Below, piece by piece: positions 1-11,461 of a stretch of 64,000 bases of DNA. Each line of letters opens with the position of its first letter. The stretch's first letter is position 1. The translations under genes were made by a program, and so were the position numbers. The notes below the pieces were generated by a model, which saw only the letters and a list, made by a program, of their open reading frames with translations, was not told where the DNA came from and made no database searches. Origin of the DNA: Panorpa germanica (lineage: Eukaryota > Arthropoda > Insecta > Mecoptera > Panorpidae); the NCBI GenBank assembly GCA_963678705.1, contig OY783208.1, positions 5,084,001 through 5,148,000 on the forward strand. Direction: 5' to 3'.

Positions 1-1093
1 CCCAAATATCATTTTCGTTCATTCTTTCTTTTGCCTCTATTCTTCTTTTCTTCTGGTATGTAGAAGTGGATAATTTTTTTATAATTGGTGTTTTATTGAC
101 AGGATCAATTCTTTCATTTTGTTTGTTAACTGGAATACTGTTTGATTTCGTTACTTCTAATTTATTATTTCTTTTTGTTAGAGGTTTAGGCTTGTATAGT
201 GGTATGTGATTTTGTGAATTATTGTCATTGTTGATTGTAGGGAAAGTATATTTGTAATTATTAAAAAGTTCAAATCTATTTTGTGTTCTGACTGAGAATA
301 GGCTGTCTCTATTGTCATTATCACCTATTTCTATTTTGGCTTCCTGAAAACTTAAATTATGTTCCGCCATTATTTCTTTAATTTTAACCTGTTTTTCTCT
401 TTCAGGACAGATTTTATTAGTAGCTTCATGTGGTCCTTTGCAATTAATACATATATATTCTTCCTTATTACAATCAGACTCTTTATATTCATTGCTTCCA
501 CATTGCTATTTGCAAATTGTATTTTTTGATCTACAGTGTTTAGATGGATGTCCGTACTTTAAACAATTATAGCATTGAATAGATGGTAGAATATAAGGTA
601 AACATGCTTTTCTTACCCTCCAAAGGAAACCGAAAGCAGGCAAATCCAGACCATCAAAACATATTTTAACTGTAGTACTTGGAACATATTTTACAGTATT
701 TTCTTCAAAGGATTTTTTATTTAATCTCTGCACCTTATTAATTCTATAAGGAGCACATTCAAGATTCAGGAGAATTTCTTTATCAGTATATTCTAAGTCC
801 ACGCCCTTTATTATAGCAATTTTGGAGGTCCAGAAATATAGTATATATGCTTCATATTTGTGATTTTTCAAGGATTCATCCAATACTATTTTGTTAGCAA
901 GACTCGCTGTATCGCATTGCACAATGATTTTATTTTTTCCAATCTTTTTTATTTCTATGATGCCTTTTTTATCGCTTATTTTGCATAATAATTGTCCTAA
1001 TTTTAAAGAACTAAAATAATTATGTGTTTCATTGTTTATATTTTTTGTTATCATGACCTTGTACGTATTGTTGCTGTACGCTGTATTGTACAA
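1..1093 (-). mobile_element. Non-LTR retrotransposon ORF1 (gag-like, CCHC), broken, runs off window
   Basis: Reading the minus strand, an ATG at 1091-1093 opens a 195-codon frame that stops at a TAG at 503-505; the same frame then continues open toward position 1. The product is lysine- and asparagine-rich and ends in zinc knuckles: CYNCLKYGHPSKHC just before the stop, and two more Cys/His clusters after it, including CINCKGPHEATNKIC. An RNA-binding ORF1 with a row of CCHC knuckles is typical of I- and Jockey-type LINEs, where it coats the element RNA. The TAG between knuckles marks a dead copy or a readthrough site. No reverse transcriptase is in view because it would lie left of the window. 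Family assignment is inferred from knuckle layout only. Confidence 0.75.
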
Positions 1094-1408
1094 GTTTATT
1101 GATTTTTGTTTATCACTTTGATTTTTTTATATTTACATCACTGTCCGTCACTGAATTAGCGTTCATTGTGGTGGTCACTTGAACCTCAGGCCCGAACATG
1201 TTTATTTGTAACCAATACCAAAAAAAAAAATTATTTAATGCACTCTCTATTAATTAAAACTTATCAAAGAACTGAAAGAATAACAACTGAAACAAACAAA
1301 ACTAAAAAATTTATTCCGAAAATATATAATTAATGTAAAACCTCTGTGCTCAAAAACACAGCCACTCGCCCAGAGATCTGAAACTCGACTGTGACACACT
1401 TGTTTAAT

Positions 1409-1513
<105 letters not shown>

Positions 1514-2160
1514 AAAGCGATATAAACTTGAAGACTATTTACACTACACACAACAGTATCAGTACTCGATTTACTTAATTACACATATAAAACTATCAAA
1601 TTTATAAAGGAATAATAATTGCAGATTACGATCTGGCACTACTATGTAAAAGTCGCGAATCGGAATGTAATGGTTTAACGAAAAATCGCGGTATTTGATA
1701 AACGTGATGTGACACTCAGGAATTCGGTACGTGATAATCGACAAACTTTCAGATGTAGATCGGTTGATGAACAAAATTAGACTCTCGCTAAAATCTAAAT
1801 TAACAACATATTTCGTTCCTAATTAGTGTGAGTGAATCAGCAAGAGACGCTATATCGTCATCTCATGTGTCCGGTGCTCAGAAAATTTATATATTGATTC
1901 TCGGAATTAGATCATACTATCACTTAGGGTACAATTATGCCTCTCACTCCGTCTTATGAAATTAGTAGTGCCATCTCATTAACGCAAGTGTTTCTTAAGA
2001 TTAGGGCGAGTTCATTATGCAAGTTGTTAGGGGTGTCCACTTGCTAACTTAAATAATGAACCTCGCATATTTTTATATATCTAATACTAAACAAATTTGA
2101 TGAACCACATTAAACCAGAAATTGGAAAAAATCCGCGTAATAAAGTCCCGCGAATTACAC
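1514..2160. other. Unassigned non-coding stretch
   Basis: I see no gene, no splice-flanked exon and no terminal repeat here. It lies between the microsatellite and the first repeat copies. Confidence 0.5.
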
Positions 2161-2300
2161 TCTTTTGCACTTCTCTTGTGTAACAGCGATGGTAAAAGTT
2201 GGAAAATGGTCGTGGGGAAGAAAGTGAGGAAGCAATGACTATTTCAATCGTTAATAACTTCTATAATATTGCGAATTGAATAAAAATAATTTAATTGTAC
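2155..2300 (+). repeat. Repeat family F copy (partial)
   Basis: A segment starting near TTTTGCACTTCTCTTGTG and running to the TAATAACTTCTATAATATTGC motif is found again at about 44560-44690, 50750-50890 (inverted), 54640-54790 (inverted) and 61730-61860. At two of these places it directly abuts a family A element, so the two may have moved or been duplicated together. It has no coding capacity that I can see. Confidence 0.7.
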
Positions 2301-2303
2301 TCA

Positions 2304-2760
2304 TTTTTTAGTGGTCGTTTTTTCAATTGCTGATTGAAATTGATGTTAATAAATGTGTATTGGCGTGTCTATTTTATTAAATATCTAAATGTTGACGGAG
2401 ATATAGCAATTAAAAGTTTGAATTGTAGTTTTAGCGCTAGAAATGGTCGGCCATATTTGTATGAAGTGAAATGCATTTTAACGTCAGTTATTTGTTAAGT
2501 AGGTCAGTGCTGTGATAATGTTTTGTAGCTGTTGGTAGTCGAAATAATCAAGTCAAATCAAAGAATAATAAGTTCTCATTTTATTTAACCCTGTTACGAC
2601 AGACATAATATTGAAATTTGATTGTTCCTTGAAATAGCTGTAAATAATATTTGATATTTTGATATATAGATACATATAGCAGAGATTTATGAGCTATAAG
2701 GTTGGTAACCTGTAAACTTGTTAGAGTTCTGTTATGAATATGCTATCTCTTTTACGCTCT
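2304..2760 (+). mobile_element. Family A MITE, truncated at both ends
   Basis: It contains the diagnostic internal blocks of family A (GTGTATTGGCGTGTCTATTT, GTTTTAGCGCTAGAAATGG, GATATTTTGATATATA) but lacks the outer GGGCTTGTGTCC terminus. It is non-coding. Confidence 0.8.
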
Positions 2761-2794
2761 GTTGTACACACTAAACTAAGCTCTGTTGTATATT

Positions 2795-3275
2795 ACTAAT
2801 ATAATCTATCGATTAAGTATCATTCCCACTCACTAAATAAATTTTGTGTTTAATGATAACTTTAATTCTACGGTATATGATGGGAAATGCTTTCCACTTG
2901 CTATTCTAGTAGATTATTGAAAATCCAAGTTTTCTAAATTAAGAAACTAAAACATTATTCAGTGTAATAACCTTTTTGTGGCAACCTTTTTAAAATTAAA
3001 TAAAAATAGGTGTATTACATATTATATTTTATAGCATATAGCATATATTACAATATATTGAAGTACAATTGATTCTATAATAAAGGTGATCGTAAGATTA
3101 CAGCATTATATACAGACCAATCTTATTTCAAAATCGATGTAATGCTTCAGGTAAATTAAATACTGTAGAATGAAGGAATGTAGTACTATGAGGACCGTAA
3201 TCTTGTAATTCTTATACAAAATTTTAGGGCCCGTAAAATACCTACTTTACCAGCTGTTGAAATAAAAATTAAAAA
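2795..3275 (+). repeat. Direct repeat G, copy 1 (flanks zinc-finger gene)
   Basis: About 480 bp, from the CGATTAAGTATCATTCCC block to TACCAGCTGTTGAAATAA, recurs with few differences at about 7307-7780 in the same orientation. The two copies bracket the many-fingered zinc-finger gene at 4199-6100. No ORF or terminal inverted repeat is visible in it. Confidence 0.85.
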
Positions 3276-3779
3276 AGATATTGCAGCTCTGCTAAGTGTT
3301 CTAGTAGATGCATTAAATTACTTGAAGGGGTTTCATTATAACCACTATATAACATTACAATCATGATAAGCCTGAGTTTAAGATTTAAAGTGAAGCAGCC
3401 TACTTAATGTTTCAAGTCTGTTGACGACAGGGTACCAAATTTCTACAGTTCCTCTAGGAATATATAAATAAAAGTTGCCCCTTTAATACCTCAACAGTAT
3501 TGAAATCAGTTTTCTGTATGATGTTGAAATTATCGAAATTAATAATATATTTTCACAAAAGTCGCAATATAAAGCTTGATGGAATGTACAACTCAGCTGT
3601 AAGTAGTAAATGACATAACACACAACACTCGTTTGTGTCTTTGTTGTATAAAACAGACTTATTAAAAATAATTGAATATTTGAGGTTATGTTATGAAATT
3701 AAGACATGGCTCAGCGAAAATGCACTGAAATGAGAAATTATGCAATTTATAACATTTTAAATTATTTATTTATTATTCT

Positions 3780-4120
3780 TATAATACAAAACGCCCCTTT
3801 TATTATTTTTTGAATTTTGAAATATGTTTCCATTGAATAGCGTAATACACAGGCAAAATTACAACTTTCTACCTTTTACGGATCAACAGTCATATAGCAA
3901 AAAGTAACCATTTCTTTTCGCAGTTTTTTCAAAATTACAGCTTTCCAGGAAATTGAGGAAAAAATCCGAGGACGTCAAAAGTCTTAGAATTTTTTGCTCA
4001 ACGAAACAGGAAATTTTAAAAGGGATTCATAAAACCGTTTTCGAACCACCATACAAAAATCACTACCAAACACATAAGAAAATAAACATATACAGTTGGA
4101 ACATTATAACATACGATCAT
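3780..4120 (+). repeat. Family B repeat, 3' part
   Basis: It carries the family B signature CAACTTTCTACC, the tract from the CAGGAAATT block to the end and the terminal ACAGTTGGAACATTATAA-type end. It is partial and non-coding, and it sits just beyond the 3' end of the minus-strand zinc-finger gene. Confidence 0.65.
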
Positions 4121-4183
4121 TTAGCATAAAACTTAGAATTAGAACAAAAAATTAGATTGATAAGCATAAAAACTTGCAAATGT

Positions 4184-4189
4184 TTTATT
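4184..4189 (-). promoter_or_regulatory. Poly(A) signal AATAAA for the zinc-finger gene
   Basis: TTTATT on the plus strand reads AATAAA on the minus strand, about 10 bp beyond the stop codon at 4199. It is the nearest canonical hexamer. Confidence 0.55.
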
Positions 4190-4198
4190 TCATTTTTC

Positions 4199-6100
4199 TC
4201 ATGAAAGAGGATTAACGGCTAAATGCATCTTTTTATGTCCTATAAAAGCACTTGACCATAAAAACGTTTTCTCACAAATGTCACATGAAAAAGGTTTAAC
4301 GTCTAAATGCGTGTTTTTATGTTCCTTTAAAGACCTTGAACTTGAAAACGTTTTGTTACAAATGTCACATAAAATAGGATTAACGTCTAAATGCGTCTTT
4401 TTATGTTCCTTTAAATATCCTGAACTTGAAAACGTTTTGTTACAAATGTCACATAAAAAAGGATTAACGTCTAAATGCGTCTTTTTATGTTCCTTTAAAG
4501 ACCTTGAACTTGAAAACGTTTTGTTACAAATGTCACATAAAATAGGATTAACGGCTAAATGCGTCTTTTTATGTTCCTTTAAATAACATGAACTTGAAAA
4601 CGTTTTGTTACAAATGTCACATAAAAACGGATTAACGTCTAAATGCGTCTTTTTATGTTCCTTTAAATATCCTGAACTTGAAAACGTTTTGTTACAAATG
4701 TCACATAAAAAAGGATTAACGTCTAAATGCGTCTTTTTATGTTCCTTTAAATAACATGAACTTAAAAACGTTTTGTTACAAATGTCACATAAAATAGGAT
4801 TAACGTCTAAATGCGTCTTTCTATGTTCCTTTAAATAACATGTACTTGAAAACGTTTTGTTACAAATGTCACATGAAAAAGGATGAACGTCTAAATGCGT
4901 CTTTTTATGTTCCTTTAAATACCTTGAACTTGAAAATGTTTTTTTGCAAATGTCACATGAAAAAGGATTAACGGCTAAATGCGTGCTTTTATGTTCCTTT
5001 AAATATCTTGAACTAGAAAACGTTTTGTTACAAATGTCACATGAAAAAGGATTAACGGCTAAATGCGTCTTTTTATGTTGACTGAAATTGCTTGAATTTG
5101 AAAACGTTTTGTTACAAATGTCACATGAAAAAGGATTAACGGCTAAATGCGTGCTTTTATGTTCCTTTAAATATCTTGAACTAGAAAACGTTTTGTTACA
5201 AATGTCACATGAAAAAGGATTAACGGCTAAATGCGTCTTTTTATGTTGACTGAAATTGCTTGAATTTGAAAACGTTTTGTTACAAATGTCACATGAAAAA
5301 GGTTTAACGCCTAAATGCGTGCTTTTATGTTCCTTTAAATATCTTGAACTAGAAAACGTTTTGTTACAAATGTCACATGAAAAAGGATTAACGGCTAAAT
5401 GCGTCTTTTTATGTTGATTGAAATTGCTTGAATTTGAAAACGTTTTGATACAAATGTCACATGAAAAAGGATTAACGTCTAAATGCGTGTTTTTATGTTC
5501 CTTTAAAGACCTTGAACTTTTAAACGTTTTGTTACAAACGTCACACGAAAACGGACGCTCTCCGGTATGACTTCGTTGGTGAATAACTAAATTGCACCTA
5601 CTAGTGTAGGATTTATCACATTCATGACAGGAATATAACTTCCTGTCAGAGTGAACACGCAAATGTTTTATTATTTCCGGTGCCTTATCGAACCCCATGT
5701 TACAAACATCACAGATGAAATTCTTCTGATTGGAAATTATTTCTTCTATTCCCGATTGTCCACTGCCTTGTGGTTCCAAGAATCTTCTATTATCATCACT
5801 ATCCACCGGTTCTTTTGTCGTTCCGGTTCCTCGGCAGTCCGATGGGGCTTCCAGGTGCTAATGCAATTTACAGGATACTTGAAACACGTCTCCGCAATAT
5901 TTACACAGGACAACAGGTGAACTATAGGCAGGTTCATATTTAATATAAACCTCTGGCCAATCTGCTTCTCTATCGGAACTGACGTCGACCTCCTCTTTGA
6001 CTTGTGGTTCGAATTGAACAATGCATTCCTCTTCTGGTTCTACTTTCATGTTTTCTATTTCCAGTGTTTCATTTAACTCTGATTTTATTTGCTGTGCCAT
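4199..6100 (-). CDS. C2H2 zinc-finger protein with 18 tandem near-identical fingers, interrupted by one in-frame TAG
   Basis: Minus strand. An ATG at 6098-6100 starts an 80-codon acidic N-terminal part containing two IKSE/VKEE-type sumoylation-like motifs and the start of a degenerate finger (CKYCGDVFQVSCKLH). It stops at TAG 5858-5860. The same frame continues without further stops, passes an ATG at 5804-5806 and runs to 4199. This second part (535 codons from that ATG) holds 18 consecutive C2H2 fingers of exactly 28 residues. Fingers 1-2 are diverged, one with a normal TGERP linker; fingers 3-18 are near copies of FSCDICNKTFSSSRYLKEH with unusual linkers THLAVNP or THLDVNP. Predicted role is nuclear DNA binding. 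The array is highly homogenised, so copy number may be polymorphic or misassembled. The TAG could be readthrough, RNA editing, a null allele or a sequence error; otherwise translation could begin at 5804-5806. Confidence 0.85.
5858..5860 (-). other. In-frame TAG inside the zinc-finger ORF
   Basis: The stop follows a CAT codon and precedes CAC. Upstream and downstream reading frames are the same and both look protein-like, with the break falling inside a zinc-finger-like Cys/His cluster. Confidence 0.85.
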
Positions 6101-7306
6101 TTTATGCAGAAACTAACAATTTACTGAAACCAAAGAATATTTATATTTAGCAATTAGTAACACTAAGATCTAATTAGGCCTGCCCTAATTCACTCCTTCA
6201 TTTAATGCCAGATAAAAATTTAATATAAAAACATAAAAGGGGATCCTTTGAAATAAACAACTTCAATAAAACTGTGTTAAATTGTTTGTCACAAACAACA
6301 AAGACTAATGACCAATTACCAAATACGTCATAATTTAAATTTCAAATAGTAAAGTACTTCATGAGTTTGTTGATTTTAAAAGAAGTTCAATAAGCAATGG
6401 ACATGTTTCAGAAAACATTGCAAGTGTTTTACAAGCAACATACATATTGGAGAATATTAAATTTATTAGAAAAGGCTGAGTGAACAACATAACCTAGAAA
6501 CCAAAGTAGTAAATGTAATCTTTAATAAATAAAATATTAATCTGAATTCTTAATAGTTGTGACTGTAGTTACAAAATGTATGTACAGAAATTGTAGTTAT
6601 TCTTATTTTATTTTTTGTGTCGGTTGTAAGGTTTTATTTAATTTGTTAATAATGAAAGGTCAATGGTAATTATTCAATACACCTACGTTTTCTTATTTGA
6701 AACTTGTAACAGAAACTTTGTATATTTTATCTAGCTTTTAATCTACTTTTACCATTTTTAATAAAGAAATACACAATATTCATGCTTATAGTTGACCAAT
6801 AATGTGAAATAAACCCTTTTCACATCTACATGACATATTGTTGTAACCACAATTTTGAAATTTCAACTTTAATTATTAATATTATGTATTTCTAAAATAA
6901 AGCTAGTATAACTAATACTACGTAGTGATTTTTACATGTTTTAAGCATAGAACAAACGGAACCTACTAAAATTTATATATAAAAATTTGTTTACAACTTA
7001 CAAAACAAAAATGTAAGTCAACCGATTAATTACCCGAATATCTACAGACAATAAAATAAATATAAAAATTATAAAATATAGGAAACATAATACCTGATTG
7101 ATATAATTATTAATATTGCAGCTTTCTTTTATGTAAGATATAAATGTGAATAACTTTGACGGTTTGAAAGATAGTATGTTAATGTGGATAACAAACTGCA
7201 ATGGCGATGGGTCATTTATTTGTCATGGGGCTAATGTCAGTAATGTATTTGTTGAATTTTTCACTATTTCTCTATTAAGAGACAAGTACGAAATAATTAA
7301 ACGTTT
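6101..7306. other. Upstream region of the zinc-finger gene, no gene seen
   Basis: AT-rich sequence without a credible exon on either strand. It should hold the promoter and 5' UTR of the minus-strand zinc-finger gene, but I cannot place a TATA box or start site with confidence. Confidence 0.45.
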
Positions 7307-7780
7307 TACTAATATAATCGATCGATTAAGTATCATTCCCACTCACTAATTAAATTTTGTGTTTGATGATAACTCAATTCTACGGTATATGGTGGGAAAT
7401 GCTTTCCACTTGCTATTCTAGTAGAATATTGAAAATCCAAGTTTTCTAAATTAAGAAACTAAAACATTATTCAGTGTAATAACCTTTTTGTGGCAACCTG
7501 TTTAAAATTAAATAAAAATAGGTATATTACATATTATATTTTATAGCATATAGCATATATTACAATATATTGAAGTACAATTGATTCTATAATAAAGGTG
7601 ATCGTAACATTACAGCATTATATACAGACCAATCTTAGTTCAAAATCGATGTAATGCTTCAGGTAAATTAAATACTGTAGAATCAAGGAATGTAGTACTA
7701 TGAGGACCGTAATCTTGTGAGTTCTGTACAAAATGTTAGGGCCCGTAAAATACCTACTTCACCAGCTGTTGAAATAAGAA
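7307..7780 (+). repeat. Direct repeat G, copy 2
   Basis: Second copy of the block at 2795-3275, in the same orientation, ending where a family A element has inserted. Shared motifs include GGGAAATGCTTTCCACTTGC and GAGGACCGTAATCTTG. Confidence 0.85.
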
Positions 7781-7781
7781 T

Positions 7782-8400
7782 GGGCTTGTGTCCTATGTCC
7801 TAATTTCTATATAAGTGTACTATATATTGATAAAGTGGGCTACTAGAACCTCAAATGTTCAATTATTTTTTAATAACTCATTATATGTTAGGAGATTTGT
7901 CATTTTGTCTCTTTAATTATTAAAGGGATTCAACGTTGTACACATTCCAAATGCATGTGACATCACAATCCATGTGTAAGGTTCCCAACCTTACAGCTCA
8001 TAAATCTCTGCTATATGTATTTATGTACCAAAATATCAAATATTATTTACAGCTGTTTCAAGGAACAATCAAATTTCAATATTATGTCTGCCTCAGCAGG
8101 GTTAAATAAAATAAAAACTTATTATTCCTTGACTTGACTTTATTATTCGACTACCAACAGCTACAGAACATTACCACAGCAGTGACCTACTCTACAAATA
8201 ACTGACGTTAAAATGCAAATCACGTCATACAAATATAGTCGACCATTTCTAGCGCTAAAACTACAATTCAAACTTTTAATTGCTATATCTCCGTCAACAT
8301 TTAGGTATTAAATAAAATAGACACGCCAATACACATTTATTAACATCAGTTTAAATCAGCAATTGAAAAATCGAGCACTAAAAAATGAGGACACAAGCCC
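7782..8400 (-). mobile_element. Family A MITE, complete (619 bp)
   Basis: The ends are GGGCTTGTGTCC and its inverted form GGACACAAGCCC, flanked by AT on both sides. The internal blocks are in reverse order relative to the 46651 copy. It is non-coding and has an AT dinucleotide target duplication. Confidence 0.9.
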
Positions 8401-9402
8401 ATTTACTACCAAAGTTAACCCACATACAAAATTTCAAATTTCTAGACCAATTTTTACCTTCGGCAAAAACAGCTCCCGTGGCCACAAATATAATTTTGAA
8501 ATTTTGATTAGATACTTAATTATTACACAATCTAAAATATGAGTTTTCCCTTAAGTTTCCTACCGGGCACTTTAATTTTCTTAATGCTCCCTTATTAAAT
8601 TTTTAATTTTCAAAAAATCTTAGCATTGAACACCCTAATACACATGCAAAATTTTAACTTTCTATCTTTAACGAAATAAAAATATAATTTTTCACTTGGA
8701 ACACTATAATACAGTTTTATAGAAATTAAGACATAAGACACAATCCCATTGTTTGTTAAAATTATCATGATACCAGATAACAGACTAATTTTATATCTAT
8801 ACTTTAAATAACACGTACTTCCTGAATAAATTATATATTACAAATGTGTATAAATGTATTCAGTCTTAATAACTTTACAAAGTTTTTATTTGGTGTCTTA
8901 GGGCCTTATTCTGTACACTATTTCCATCGGTGAAAAAATTTCATCGCTGTAAAATGACGTCACAAAAGCGATGGTTTTCTATTTGGTATTCTGTAAGCAA
9001 TTTCCATCGATTTTATTTTTGTCGCTGGAAAAAAATCGACCAAATTATAAGGTCACAATTTGCGGTGACTTTAAAATATTTCATCGCTGTATTTGGCTGT
9101 ATCTTTGATAAATGTCAAACAATTTTAATACACAGTATTCAAGTGAAAGTGTATTTTATAAATATATGTTTATAAATGATTTCATATTTGCTGTAGTTGG
9201 AGGATTCTACAAAAAAGTAGAAAAGAAGTTAGTATTTATATGTTTACATATGAATATATAAATATATCAGAAAGTGAGGTTAGCTTGTTTGTCAATTATT
9301 ACTTCAGGTGAATTAGGGTAAGTTAATTATTCTTTAAATTTATTGTTTATAATTGGTAATTTTTAATGACAATACTTTATTATAAATCTTTATTTAGCTT
9401 CT

Positions 9403-9702
9403 ATGAAAAATTTGAAGTTCCTGGAGATATTGGTGGTCATAGACTGCGTACACGTTAGAATTGTTTTGTCAATGGTTTACAATCAGCATTATTCTGCATT
9501 TGCTTATCCTGGCAGTAATGTTAACACAAAGTTTAAAGCTGTAAGTATATGCTTGGAGATAATAATTTATGTACAGTTGTTGCTTTATATTATAAATGAA
9601 GCACATTATCATTACAGGTATGCGATTCAAATCTGATATTGTTGGCAGTAAAGGCAAGATACCCAGGATCAATGCGTGACTATGGAATTTGGAATCTAAA
9701 AA
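9403..9702 (+). pseudogene. Harbinger transposase (DDE) fragment
   Basis: Visible pieces are FLEILVVIDCVHVRIV, matching the I-D-C-T-H block with the first catalytic Asp of Harbinger nucleases, then a short spacer with YNQHYSAF and NVNTKFKAV, and further on VKARYPGSMRDYGIWN, which resembles the block leading to the second catalytic region. The pieces are in different frames and the C-terminal part is missing. It is a dead transposase gene inside the transposon at 8901-10842. Confidence 0.8.
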
Positions 9703-10249
9703 TTATAATAGCATAGAATTTATATGTTTAAACATATAAATAATACATATTTAAACATATTTAAAAATTTATATGTAAAACACAGGACATGGATGTTACC
9801 TTACATGTAATATTTTGCTTCAGCAAAATCTAGTAATATTTAATTATAATGAGTAAATTTTGTTATGTTAGATAACCTTTGACACATGTAACTGTGTTTA
9901 GCGGGTACAATAATTACTTATTTTAATGAAATGATATTTTAAGTAATTACAATATTTGTATTCCATATTTTAATATACTTTGTTTAATATATTATAGTCA
10001 ATATAAATGAACAACTCTGGTTTTTTTTAGCAACACACTTCTAATTATTGTACAACATATTCTAACATGTAAATGAATTGGCAATTAATACAGTACAAAG
10101 TATAATTCATATTTGTATAATTTATTTAATTTGATGTTATGCTGTTAATTGCTTGAGAACTAAAATAAGAGTGAACCCTTACGACATTGAGACACAACAA
10201 AGAACCAAATTAAATAATTGCAAACTATGTAAATAAAATAGATGAATAT

Positions 10250-10576
10250 TCAAACAATATAACATGTCTGGGGCTCTAAAATTAAAGATGCTTTTACTTC
10301 TTGTACATCAGCAGTGTTACTTTCAGTATAGTTGCTGTAAGAGTATTGATGAGATTTCAATCCACTACAATTAAGCAATTCTGCTAATTCCTTCCACATA
10401 TCTTTTAAATATGATGGATTATAAGGAATAACTTTATTTTGTCTGAACTCCGGATGCTCAGATAAAAAATCAACATATAAATTATATTGTATATTTGAAG
10501 TTTTTACTTTTCTTGTGAGTTCCATATTTCTTGAAAAAATTTTAACAAGTGTACACCGTGTATTCGTACTTGTCAA
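10250..10576 (-). CDS. Myb/SANT-like regulatory protein of the Harbinger element
   Basis: A 108-codon open frame on the strand opposite to the transposase. Its middle, YNLYVDFLSEHPEFRQNK followed by WKELAELLNCSG, matches the trihelix/Myb-SANT-like domain of the second Harbinger protein, which in this superfamily binds DNA and helps import the transposase. The domain is cut short: the usual tryptophan of the third helix (QWRK-type) is absent, and the C-terminus looks frameshifted. It is a transposon gene, not a host gene. Confidence 0.7.
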   Translation of the reverse strand: MTSTNTRCTLVKIFSRNMELTRKVKTSNIQYNLYVDFLSEHPEFRQNKVIPYNPSYLKDMWKELAELLNCSGLKSHQYSYSNYTESNTADVQEVKASLILEPQTCYIV

Positions 10577-10963
10577 GTGTTTGAATTATTAAATATTTGA
10601 ATATTTTGAATGTCGTGATTGGTCAAATATTTTTAAAATTGATGAAAATGATGTGATGAAATTGAATACCAGTTTATACTTTTTCACCGCTGTATATTAT
10701 AAGGGCGATGGAAAATTTTGCATACAGAATACCACTTTAGATATATTAAATACAGCGACCTTATTCTATCGATGAAAAAATTAAATATTTCCACCGCTGA
10801 AATAATAAGGTCGATTTTTTGAAAAGATACAGAATAAGGCCCTTAGAATCGTTTAAAATATTCACTTAATCATGTCATATGAATGTTCTTTTTAAAAACT
10901 AAATTAAAAACAATCATTTTAAAATAAACATATTTTTATTATTATTAATATTATAAGTACACT

Positions 10964-11461
10964 TTAATTTTTATTATCGTATGAAAGGAATACAAGGTAA
11001 TCACTTAGTTTTTTGACCTTTTTTATGTTTTTATGTTGTAACTGCATATGTCTCTCCAAATATTGTATTCTCCTAAAAGACTTTGAACACATAGAACACT
11101 TAAATTCGATCGATTTCCTATTATGAGTTGCTTTGTGTCGGTCCAACAAAGTTTCATTCGCAAAACATTTATTACAAACAGAGCACTGCTTCCTACTAAG
11201 CATGTGACTTGATATACGACGTAAACCTAGCTTCTTATTTAATTGTTGTGATGTAAACTTCTTGTTACATTGTATACGCGAAGATGGGTTCCCAAAGTTA
11301 TGATCAGAGTTATCAGCATTTTGTTGGACAATAGTAATATTTGATTTTAGGATAAGATTGGGCAATGCTTCAAAACTTTGCGACTGCGTAAGATTGTTGG
11401 GGTCCAAGGTCATTGCAGCCACATCGGAATCCATATTGTTATCGTAGTACATTTTGTTCAA
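10964..11461 (-). CDS. Two-finger C2H2 protein, tandem copy 1 (internal deletion)
   Basis: 165 codons from an ATG at 11459-11461. The N-terminal third is low-complexity and unfamiliar (NNLTQSQSFEALPN). Two C2H2 fingers lie near residues 92-112 (CSVCNKCFANETLLDRH) and 122-143 (CSMCSKSFRRIQYLERH), followed by a basic tail. Relative to copies 2 and 3 it lacks about 46 codons between VAAM and TLDPNN, an in-frame deletion. A putative splice acceptor (TTTATAG) lies just upstream of the ATG in all three copies, so a 5' UTR exon may exist. DNA or RNA binding is expected from the fingers; the target is unknown. Confidence 0.7.
   Translation of the reverse strand: MNKMYYDNNMDSDVAAMTLDPNNLTQSQSFEALPNLILKSNITIVQQNADNSDHNFGNPSSRIQCNKKFTSQQLNKKLGLRRISSHMLSRKQCSVCNKCFANETLLDRHKATHNRKSIEFKCSMCSKSFRRIQYLERHMQLQHKNIKKVKKLSDYLVFLSYDNKN

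Larger units (their letters stand above)
8898..10845. mobile_element. PIF/Harbinger DNA transposon, degenerate but with both gene types
   Basis: The element (8901-10842) has terminal inverted repeats GGGCCTTATTCTGTA and TACAGAATAAGGCCC and a TTA target duplication at 8898-8900 and 10843-10845. TTA duplications are typical of PIF/Harbinger. Tandem units 2 and 3 keep the uninterrupted GTGTCTTAGAATCG at 13021-13023 and 15522-15524, which are natural empty sites. Inside, on the plus strand near 9400-9700, are pieces of the transposase (VVIDCVHVRIV, and RYPGSMRDYGIWN in another frame) separated by frameshifts. On the minus strand lies an intact Myb/SANT-like ORF. Transposition is therefore not autonomous. 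Confidence 0.93.

Noticed and set aside
4278-4586. Plus-strand repeat ORF (MSHEKGLTSKCVFLCSFKD)
   Set aside because: It is the antisense shadow of the zinc-finger array on the minus strand.
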